Part shown: positions 1 to 5,595 of the stretch, one piece after another | How positions within the stretch are numbered: position 1 is the stretch's first letter | Layout of the letters: each line of letters opens with the position of its first letter | Assembly (NCBI GenBank): GCA_014879435.1 | Contig: JACSSB010000329.1 | Coordinates: forward strand, 1 to 7,355 | DNA from: Phycisphaerales bacterium | GTDB taxonomy: Bacteria; Pseudomonadota; Gammaproteobacteria; Competibacterales; Competibacteraceae | Direction of reading: 5' to 3' | DNA: 7,355 nt | Notes under the pieces: model-generated | Databases searched by the model: none | What the model saw: only the letters and a program-made list of their open reading frames with translations | What the model was told of the DNA's origin: nothing | Made by a program: the position numbers and the translations under genes

Positions 1-296
1 GCACCCAATTGGTCGAGCTGGGCACGCAGCGTGTTGACTGCACGTGGGTGGCGCTCGACGAATACCACTTCCGCCGCCCCGCGCGACAGCGCCTCGATGC
101 CGAGTGCACCGCTGCCAGCGAATAGGTCCAGGCAGCGGGCACCGGGCAGAACTGGGGCCAGCCAGTTGAACAGAGTTTCCCGCACCCGATCCGGAGTCGG
201 GCGCAGACCCGGTAGATCCGGGAAGCTAAGCCGTCGGCCGCGCCATTGCCCGCCGATCACACGCAACTGATTGACGCGACCGCCACGCCGGTTCAT
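1..296 (-). CDS. rsmD: RsmD, 16S rRNA (guanine-966-N2)-methyltransferase, partial (N-terminal 98 residues)
   Basis: RsmD is an S-adenosylmethionine-dependent methyltransferase that modifies G966 of 16S rRNA during assembly of the small ribosomal subunit in the cytoplasm. The reverse strand from 296 reads MNRRGGRVNQLRVIGGQWRG at its start, followed by the family motif RPTPDRVRETLFNWL (residues 32-46) and the SAM-binding motif I DLFAGSGALGIEA (57-69). An acidic residue after the next strand (VVFVE, E81) is where this fold contacts the SAM ribose. The window edge cuts the gene after codon 98, so the C-terminal half, including the expected catalytic NPPF-type motif, is not visible. The ATG overlaps the TGA of the upstream M16 gene in the sequence ATGA (293-296). 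This suggests translational coupling and cotranscription with the two peptidase genes. The methyltransferase identity is secure; the gene is partial only because the window ends. Confidence 0.93.
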   Translation of the reverse strand, partial: MNRRGGRVNQLRVIGGQWRGRRLSFPDLPGLRPTPDRVRETLFNWLAPVLPGARCLDLFAGSGALGIEALSRGAAEVVFVERHPRAVNTLRAQLDQLG

Positions 297-1711
297 GTGC
301 CGCTTGATCCGGCTGGGGTCGCGGGCGTGGGTGCGTTATCTGGCTTAGATGTCGCGGGCGCGGGGGTGCTGTCTGGTTTAGATGCGGCCGATGCGTCTTG
401 CTCACCGCCGACGATAACCACGATTTGCCGCTCGGGTTGAATATGCCGTTGCCAGGCGGTCTTGACCTGCTCCAGGCTGATGCCGTTCATGGTGGCGATA
501 AAGGTTTGCAAATAATCCAGCGGCAAGCCATTGAACGCAATCAGGCCCAGATAGTTGGCCAGCTTACCGTTACCGGCAAGATCGAGTGCAAAACCGCCAG
601 TGATGTTTTGGCGCGCCTCCTCCAGTGCTTCAGGAGCCGGTCCATTGGCGGTGAACTGGTGCAGCGTGGTTTGTGCCACCTGCAGAGCGGTGTCGGCCTG
701 ATCGTTGCGGGTTTGCAAGTTGATCAGGAAGGGGCCAGCCTGTTGCATGGGCAAAAACGCGCTGTAGGCGCCATAGGCCAACCCGCGCTTTTCCCGAATT
801 TCCTGAGATAACTCCGAAACTAGGCCGTTGCCACCGAGTACATGGTTGCCGAGATACAGCGCGTAATAATCGGGATCGGCGCGGCGGACTCCGATCTGAC
901 CGATCAGAATGTGACTCTGGCTGGACGGGTGGGGAATGCGGATGGTCTGGCTATGGGTCAGCGGTTGGACGGGCGGGGGCGGCGAAACCGCTTCGCCTTT
1001 GGGTAGGCCACCGACCAAGGCATTGGCCAATTGTTCAGCGGCGGGCCGGTCGAGATCGCCGACAATGGCGACGACCGCATTGGCAGCGCTGTAGTAGCGG
1101 CGATGAAAATTCTGAATATCGGCGCGGGCGATGGCGTTCAAGCTGGCCGCTGTACCATTGGGCGGCGAGCCATAGGGATGCTCACCATACAGTGCCTTGA
1201 AAAAAGCATCCTGGGCGATAGCACCCGGCGATTGATCGCGTTCTTGGAGTGCTGTCAGCATTTGCTGGCGAACCCGTTCTATCGCTTCCGGGGCGAAGGT
1301 TGGTTCTTTCAATAGGCGAGCGACGGTTTCGACGGCAGGTTGCAGATAACGTGGATCGCTCAGGCTACGCAGCGATACCAGCGCCGCATCGCGCCGCGAG
1401 TCGGTTTCGAGCTGGGCACCCACCTGATCCAGTCGATCAGCGATAGTGTCGGCTGACCAGTCACCGGCACCTTCTTCCAATAATCCGTTGGTCAATTTGG
1501 CCAGCCCTGGTTGGGTGCCATCGCGGACCGAACCGGCTCCGAACAAGATTTGCGCGTCTACCATCGGCAGCTCGCGGGCGGCGATGAAATAGACCGGCAC
1601 CCCGTTGGTGGTATGCCAATTGTGAATTTCGGGGATAGCTTGGGCTAGGCTGGAGACGAGCAGCAAGGCAGTGCCTAGCAGACCCGATAGCAACGATTTC
1701 CGATGGAACAT
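293..1711 (-). CDS. M16B peptidase family protein, non-catalytic (R/Y) subunit, exported
   Basis: This 472-residue protein has the two-half architecture of the pitrilysin/mitochondrial-processing-peptidase family (M16B). A signal peptide (basic start MFHRK, hydrophobic stretch 8-22, likely cleavage after AQA at residue 25) predicts periplasmic location. The zinc motif HxxEH is absent: the matching segment reads LTNGLLEEGAG (73-83). The C-terminal half keeps REKRGLAYGAY (306-316), with R309 and Y313 forming the R/Y pair that binds substrate in the family. It therefore looks like the inactive partner of a heterodimer, with the catalytic chain encoded immediately upstream (1781-3157, 69 nt gap). 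A proline-rich segment (PPPP, 244-247) falls between the halves. The C-terminus is a low-complexity Pro/Ala/Thr/Ser tail (about 443-472) with an 11-residue tandem repeat. The start ATG is preceded by AGGA with 9 nt spacing. The physiological substrate is unknown. Confidence 0.88.
   Translation of the reverse strand: MFHRKSLLSGLLGTALLLVSSLAQAIPEIHNWHTTNGVPVYFIAARELPMVDAQILFGAGSVRDGTQPGLAKLTNGLLEEGAGDWSADTIADRLDQVGAQLETDSRRDAALVSLRSLSDPRYLQPAVETVARLLKEPTFAPEAIERVRQQMLTALQERDQSPGAIAQDAFFKALYGEHPYGSPPNGTAASLNAIARADIQNFHRRYYSAANAVVAIVGDLDRPAAEQLANALVGGLPKGEAVSPPPPVQPLTHSQTIRIPHPSSQSHILIGQIGVRRADPDYYALYLGNHVLGGNGLVSELSQEIREKRGLAYGAYSAFLPMQQAGPFLINLQTRNDQADTALQVAQTTLHQFTANGPAPEALEEARQNITGGFALDLAGNGKLANYLGLIAFNGLPLDYLQTFIATMNGISLEQVKTAWQRHIQPERQIVVIVGGEQDASAASKPDSTPAPATSKPDNAPTPATPAGSSGT
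318..383. repeat. 33-bp tandem repeat, two copies, within the C-terminal tail of the M16 protein
   Basis: Two adjacent 33-bp units (318-350 and 351-383) match at 27 of 33 positions by my hand alignment. Read on the minus strand they encode SKPDSTPAPAT followed by SKPDNAPTPAT. The length is a multiple of three, so copy-number change would keep the frame. The repeat falls after the last recognisable M16 strand (IVVIVGG, 430-436), so it lengthens a disordered tail and not the fold. Confidence 0.85.
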
Positions 1712-1780
1712 GATGAAGAATCCTGTATTGATCCGCGCACCAAAGCGTGGATTAAGAGAAAAGGGCAGGCTAGGAGCACT

Positions 1781-3157
1781 TCAGCGAAGTGCATGATCCA
1801 TCCCAGCGCCGGGCATGGCCGAAGGACGATCCTTCAGCGGCAGTGGTTCCAGCGTGGCTACGGTCAGGCGTTCATCGCTCAGATACTTGCGAGCGACTTC
1901 GCGTACTTGCTCGGGGGTGACCGCTTGCAGGCGCTGCAGGTAGTCATCGAGCCGATTCCAACCCAAGCCGACGGTTTCTAGCACGCCCAAGCGCATTCCC
2001 TGATAAAACAGTGAATCCTGCTGATAGACGTCGCTGGCGGTGGCTTGGGCGATCACCCGCGCTAATTCTTCGGGGCTGACCAATTCTTCACGCAACCGCG
2101 CTATTTCGCTGCGTAAAGCCCGTTCCAATTCGGCGCTGGTATGGCCGGGAGCGGGGTTACCGGCGAGCAGAAAGATTTCCTCAAGCCGGGAATCGAAGCT
2201 GTAACCAGAACCCGCAGCAGCGGCAATTTGAGAGCCACGCACCAGATTGCGACTGATCCGCCCGCTGTTGCCACCGTCGAGTACGCTGTCCAACACATCC
2301 AGGGCATAGGGTTCCCAGGCTTCGGTGGCGGTCTTCAGGGTCGGTACCTTATAGCCGAGTAGGATGTAGGGTACTTCTGCCGGAGTTTTGATCACAATCC
2401 GCCGCTCACCCAGTTGAGGAATTTCCGCTGCGGGCCTAGGTGGACTTAATTGAGCGGACGGCAGTGGTCCGAAATACTTCTGAGCCAGATCGCGGACCTG
2501 AGTCGGCTCCACATCACCAACCACCACCAGGGTGGCGTTGTTCGGGGCATACCATTGCTGGTACCAGCGTTTGAGATCGTCCGGGGAAATGCTCTGGATA
2601 TCCTGCATCCAGCCGATGATCGGGTGACGATAGGGACTGGTGAGGAAGGCAGAGGCGTAGAATCGCTCGCTGGTCAATGATTCGGGTTGATCGTCGGTAC
2701 GCAGTCGGCGCTCTTCGGCCACCACCTGTGCTTCCTTTTTGACGTCTTCCGGTTTGAGCAGCAGGTGGCGCATCCGGTCGGCTTCCAGTCGAAAACTTAG
2801 TTCCAGCCGGTCTTTTTCCAAGGTCTGAAAATACGCAGTGTAGTCGCGACTGGTAAAAGCATTTTCGTCGCCGCCATTGGCTGCAATTAGGCGGGAGAAT
2901 TCGCCACCTGGCACGGTGGGCGTGCCCTTGAACATCATGTGTTCCAGCAAATGGGAGATACCGGTCAGATTGCTCGGTTCGTAGCTGGAACCGACCTTGT
3001 ACCAGACTTGTGAAACAACCACCGGCGCACGATGATCCTCGCGCACCAGGATTTTCAGCCCGTTGTCCAGAGTGAATTCATGGACGGGCATCGCTGCGAA
3101 GGCAGTGGGAGCCGCAGATAGCCAAAGGGCTGCGAAAAAAATTCGACTGCGTGACAT
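1781..3157 (-). CDS. M16B zinc peptidase, catalytic subunit, exported
   Basis: This 458-residue zinc metallopeptidase is of the pitrilysin/processing-peptidase type. The inverted zinc motif is intact: HLLEH at residues 69-73 supplies ligands H69 and H73 and the catalytic base E72. Downstream E142 and E149 (KEAQVVAEERR) have the spacing of the family's conserved glutamates, E149 being the expected third ligand. I chose ATG 3157, not an in-frame ATG at 3202. It has GGAG 7 nt upstream and opens directly into a signal peptide (MSRSR, then hydrophobic 6-18, AFA cleavage site near 21), whereas the longer start would bury that signal. The C-terminal half lacks a clear R/Y motif (LVRGSQIAAAAGSGY instead), which its neighbour at 293-1711 supplies. 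The two probably form one heterodimeric periplasmic peptidase. It is first in the run leading to rsmD. The substrate is unknown. Confidence 0.9.
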   Translation of the reverse strand: MSRSRIFFAALWLSAAPTAFAAMPVHEFTLDNGLKILVREDHRAPVVVSQVWYKVGSSYEPSNLTGISHLLEHMMFKGTPTVPGGEFSRLIAANGGDENAFTSRDYTAYFQTLEKDRLELSFRLEADRMRHLLLKPEDVKKEAQVVAEERRLRTDDQPESLTSERFYASAFLTSPYRHPIIGWMQDIQSISPDDLKRWYQQWYAPNNATLVVVGDVEPTQVRDLAQKYFGPLPSAQLSPPRPAAEIPQLGERRIVIKTPAEVPYILLGYKVPTLKTATEAWEPYALDVLDSVLDGGNSGRISRNLVRGSQIAAAAGSGYSFDSRLEEIFLLAGNPAPGHTSAELERALRSEIARLREELVSPEELARVIAQATASDVYQQDSLFYQGMRLGVLETVGLGWNRLDDYLQRLQAVTPEQVREVARKYLSDERLTVATLEPLPLKDRPSAMPGAGMDHALR

Positions 3158-3283
3158 GAGATCTCCAAAAGGGGTCGATTTTCGAGTTTTGAATGCGGTC
3201 ATTGGGCAATCGGTGGCGACAAGGGTTCAGTGCGGTATTCAGGTGATCGGGGAGATAGATCCACGCTGAGGGTAATTCCTTTT

Positions 3284-3311
3284 GTCATAGAATTAATCAT
3301 AATAAAATCAA
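3284..3311 (-). promoter_or_regulatory. Candidate sigma-70 promoter for the M16-M16-rsmD run
   Basis: On the minus strand, TTGATT (3306-3311, four of six to TTGACA) is followed after 16 nt by TATGAC (3284-3289, four of six to TATAAT). Transcription would begin near 3277, leaving about 120 nt before the ATG at 3157. The call rests only on box similarity in an AT-rich region where chance matches are common. Confidence 0.3.
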
Positions 3312-3322
3312 TTAGTTATAAT
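3294..3322 (+). promoter_or_regulatory. Candidate sigma-70 promoter for ftsY
   Basis: A perfect TATAAT lies at 3317-3322, about 107 nt before the ftsY ATG. The -35 region is weak: TAATCA at 3294-3299 with 17 nt spacing matches TTGACA at only three positions. The TATAAT also lies within an 11-bp direct repeat (3299-3309 and 3318-3328). It is the best -10 candidate in the intergenic region for the rightward genes, but it may be chance in AT-rich DNA. Confidence 0.35.
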
Positions 3323-3428
3323 AAAATCTTGAGCGCTGAGCGGGGCGCTCTGTCTTGATCGCGCTGGATTGCTATCCCTATCACGCTCATCATTACGCGG
3401 TATTTTCTTAATTCTCTGGATCTTACTC

Positions 3429-4493
3429 ATGCCTGATTCCAAACACGACATCAAGCCCTCTGCCGTCTCCGAAACTCCGGAGCGCAAGAAAAGTAGCTTG
3501 TTTGAAGTTCTCAATCCGTTTCGCGGGAATCGCACCTCCGAAGCGGAAACTAAAACCAACGAAGCCAAGCCCGAGCGTTTTGCCCGGTTACGTGAGCGGT
3601 TGCGGCGCACCCGTCAAAGTCTGGTATCTGGTCTGTCCGGTCTATTCGCTGGCCGCAAGTTAGATGACGAAATTCTGGACGAATTGGAAAGCCGCTTGTT
3701 GCTGGCCGATGTCGGTGTGGATGTCACCAACCATCTGATGAAACGATTGAGCGAGCGCGTGTCGCGTCAGCAGTTGCGTGATGTGTCGGCGCTGTTGGAT
3801 GCACTACGTGCGGAGCTGTTGGATATTCTCCAGCCCTGTCAGCAACCGTGGCAGCCCAGTGAGATGCGTCCTTATGTCATCCTGACGGTTGGGGTCAACG
3901 GGGTCGGTAAGACCACTACCATCGGCAAGCTGGCCAAGAAACTACAAAACGATGGGCATTCGGTATTGCTGGCGGCGGGCGATACCTTCCGTGCTGCTGC
4001 CGTCGAGCAGTTGCAAGTCTGGGGCGAGCGCAACCGCATCCCGGTCATCGCTCAGCACAGCGGTGCCGATGCCGCTTCGGTGATTTTCGATGCCATTCAG
4101 TCCGCCAAAGCCCGAGCGGTGGAAGTGGTCATCGCCGATACTGCCGGTCGTTTGCATACCCAGTCCAACCTGATGGAAGAGCTCAAGAAGATCAAGCGCG
4201 TCTCCAGCAAGGTCGATGCCTCGGCTCCGCACGAAGTATTGCTGGTGGTGGATGCCAGCACCGGTCAGAATGCCTTAAATCAGGCGGTGCAATTTCATGA
4301 GGCGGTGGGTGTGACGGGCCTAGTGCTGACCAAACTCGATGGCACCGCCAAGGGCGGCATCGTATTCGCCATCGCTCAGCGGTTGGGGCTGCCGATTCGC
4401 TTCATCGGCGTTGGTGAGAGCATTGATGATCTGCGACCCTTCGACGCCACCGAGTTCGTCGCCGCCCTGCTGGACGAAGAAACCGGCGATTAA
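3429..4493 (+). CDS. ftsY: FtsY, signal recognition particle receptor GTPase
   Basis: FtsY is the membrane-associated receptor for the signal recognition particle. Its GTPase pairs with that of Ffh to hand translating ribosomes to the Sec translocon. The 354-residue product has a short N-terminal A region (1-60), a helical N domain (about 61-145) and a full SRP-type G domain. The motifs are P-loop GVNGVGKTTT (155-164), DTFRAAA (185-191), DTAGR (237-241), TKLDGTAKGG (301-310) and GVGE (327-330). I chose ATG 3429 because the upstream in-frame TTG (3369) would add a hydrophobic stretch not expected in FtsY. Ribosome-binding complementarity is modest (GGA about 10 nt upstream). The A region is much shorter than the roughly 200 residues of E. 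coli and not strongly acidic. It carries KKSSLFEVLNPFRG (20-33), a possible amphipathic membrane contact. rpoH follows after 106 bp; ftsE and ftsX, often next in this order, are absent. Confidence 0.96.
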   Translation: MPDSKHDIKPSAVSETPERKKSSLFEVLNPFRGNRTSEAETKTNEAKPERFARLRERLRRTRQSLVSGLSGLFAGRKLDDEILDELESRLLLADVGVDVTNHLMKRLSERVSRQQLRDVSALLDALRAELLDILQPCQQPWQPSEMRPYVILTVGVNGVGKTTTIGKLAKKLQNDGHSVLLAAGDTFRAAAVEQLQVWGERNRIPVIAQHSGADAASVIFDAIQSAKARAVEVVIADTAGRLHTQSNLMEELKKIKRVSSKVDASAPHEVLLVVDASTGQNALNQAVQFHEAVGVTGLVLTKLDGTAKGGIVFAIAQRLGLPIRFIGVGESIDDLRPFDATEFVAALLDEETGD

Positions 4494-4505
4494 GTGTGGG
4501 GATAC

Positions 4506-4534
4506 GGAACTTTCCGATGGTTTTGGCACTCAAA
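4506..4534 (+). promoter_or_regulatory. Predicted sigma-E (RpoE)-type promoter of rpoH
   Basis: GGAACTT (4506-4512) matches the -35 consensus of extracytoplasmic-stress sigma-E promoters, and TCAAA (4530-4534) matches the -10 consensus. The gap of 17 nt is within the usual 15-17 or so. A start near 4540 would give a 60-nt leader before the rpoH ATG. In E. coli one rpoH promoter (P3) is known to use sigma-E, so the position makes biological sense. The -10 box lies inside the CIRCE operator. Confidence 0.68.
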
Positions 4535-4549
4535 TTAAGGGAGTGCTAA
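4523..4549 (+). promoter_or_regulatory. CIRCE element (HrcA operator) upstream of rpoH
   Basis: The inverted repeat TTGGCACTC (4523-4531), 9-nt spacer AAATTAAGG, GAGTGCTAA (4541-4549) matches the CIRCE consensus TTAGCACTC-N9-GAGTGCTAA with one substitution in the left arm and a perfect right arm. CIRCE is the DNA site of the heat-shock repressor HrcA, best known upstream of groESL and dnaK operons. Here it covers the -10 and predicted start of the sigma-E-type promoter. Bound HrcA should block initiation. Within it, TTGGCA (4523-4528) and TAAACT (4547-4552), 18 nt apart, could form a weak sigma-70 promoter, but that is uncertain. Confidence 0.88.
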
Positions 4550-4599
4550 ACTCGTTAAGATTTAGTGTTGAATTGAAATTTTTAAAGTGGAGATGGTGA

Positions 4600-5475
4600 A
4601 TGATGACAACCGCGCTGATTCCTCGCATGCAAAGCTTACCGGTTCCGGTCGACAGTCTGGAGAGCTACCTCCAGGCCGTTAGCCAGATCCCCGTGTTGAG
4701 CGCTGAGGAAGAGCACGAACTTGCCCAGCGTCTGCAAACACGCAATGACCTGGAGGCTGCCCAGCGCCTGATCGTGGCGCACCTACGCTTCGTGGCGCAT
4801 ATCGCCCGTGGCTATCAGGGCTATGGCCTACCGCTGGGCGATCTGGTTCAGGAAGGTAATGTCGGTCTGATGAAAGCGGTCAGACGCTTCGACCCAGCAC
4901 ATGGCGTGCGGCTGGTGTCATTCGCAGTACACTGGATTCGTGCGGAAATCCATGAATTCATCCTGCGCAATTGGCGCATCGTCAAGGTGGCCACCACCAA
5001 AGCGCAACGCAAACTATTTTTCAAGCTACGTGGTTCCAAGAAGCGCTTGGGCTGGCTAAGTGGCGAAGAAGTGAATACGGTAGCCCGCGAGTTGGGGGTC
5101 AGCCCCGACAACGTGCTGGAGATGGAATCGCGCTTGAGCGGCCATGATATTTCCTTCGATCCGACGCCGGAGGCCGACAGCGATGACGACTCTGAAAGCT
5201 ATGCGCCAGCGACCTATCTGCGCGCTGAACAGGCCGATCCTTCGGAAGTGTTGGAGCAAGAGGATTGGGAAGGTCAGACCGTCAGTCGGCTTGTTGCGGC
5301 GTTGGAACGGTTGGACCCGCGCAGCCGCGACATCGTGCAACGCCGTTGGCTGAACGATGATAAGCCGACTCTGCACGAGTTGGCCGCCGAGTATAAGGTG
5401 TCGGCCGAACGTATCCGCCAGTTGGAAACCAATGCCATGAAGAAACTGCGGGCGGAGCTGCCCACAGTTGCTTGA
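4600..5475 (+). CDS. rpoH: RpoH, heat-shock sigma factor (sigma-32)
   Basis: RpoH is the alternative sigma factor that directs RNA polymerase to chaperone and protease genes after heat or protein-folding stress. The 291-residue product (284 in E. coli) contains region 2 with DLVQEGNVGLMKAVRRFDP (81-99) and FAVHWIRAEIHEFILRNWRI (108-127). The diagnostic RpoH box QRKLFFKLR (136-144) separates it from other group 3 sigma factors. A region 4.2 helix-turn-helix follows (about 256-285, ending AERIRQLETNAMKKLR). An acidic Asp/Ser/Glu stretch (191-200) lies between regions 3 and 4. The gene opens with tandem ATGs (4600 and 4603); GGAG at 4589-4592 gives 7 nt spacing to the first. Upstream are a sigma-E-type promoter and an overlapping CIRCE site, so transcription is probably stress-controlled, with possible read-through from ftsY. 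An intrinsic terminator follows. I did not test for the translational RNA thermometer known in E. coli. Confidence 0.97.
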   Translation: MMTTALIPRMQSLPVPVDSLESYLQAVSQIPVLSAEEEHELAQRLQTRNDLEAAQRLIVAHLRFVAHIARGYQGYGLPLGDLVQEGNVGLMKAVRRFDPAHGVRLVSFAVHWIRAEIHEFILRNWRIVKVATTKAQRKLFFKLRGSKKRLGWLSGEEVNTVARELGVSPDNVLEMESRLSGHDISFDPTPEADSDDDSESYAPATYLRAEQADPSEVLEQEDWEGQTVSRLVAALERLDPRSRDIVQRRWLNDDKPTLHELAAEYKVSAERIRQLETNAMKKLRAELPTVA

Positions 5476-5482
5476 ATCTCGA

Positions 5483-5526
5483 TGGGTTTCCAAGAAACCC
5501 ACCCGCCTGATTGGCGGGTTTTTTTT
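5483..5526 (+). terminator. Intrinsic terminator after rpoH, with a second hairpin directly before it
   Basis: The terminator proper is ACCCGCC (5501-5507), loop TGATT, GGCGGGT (5513-5519), running into eight T residues (5519-5526). Directly before it, TGGGTTTC (5483-5490), loop CAA, GAAACCCA (5494-5501) forms an 8-bp stem that shares one base with it. The hairpins end the rpoH transcript 8 to 51 nt past the stop and separate it from murB. Confidence 0.9.
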
Positions 5527-5595
5527 GAGCCTAGATGTTCACCACCTAGAGGAAAGCGCTACATTTTGATTTATCACTTGTCAGATTAATCATTC

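Noticed and set aside
398..811. 137-codon plus-strand frame opposite the non-catalytic M16 gene
   Set aside because: The minus-strand gene has clear family motifs across this region; this frame has none.
3158..3202. 15-residue N-terminal extension of the catalytic M16 protein from ATG 3202
   Set aside because: The ATG at 3157 has a good ribosome-binding site and begins a normal signal peptide; the extension would bury it.
3369..3428. TTG-initiated extension of FtsY adding a hydrophobic segment
   Set aside because: It needs a rare start codon without a ribosome-binding site. The hydrophobic run looks like translated leader, and ATG 3429 gives a normal FtsY start.
3308..3610. 100-codon minus-strand frame over the ftsY start
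   Set aside because: It overlaps the ftsY coding region and the promoter region, with arginine/serine-rich shadow-like composition and no motif.
4494..4599. Search for remnants of ftsE or ftsX in the ftsY-rpoH gap
   Set aside because: No ABC transporter motif or degraded frame is visible; the gap is accounted for by regulatory sequence.
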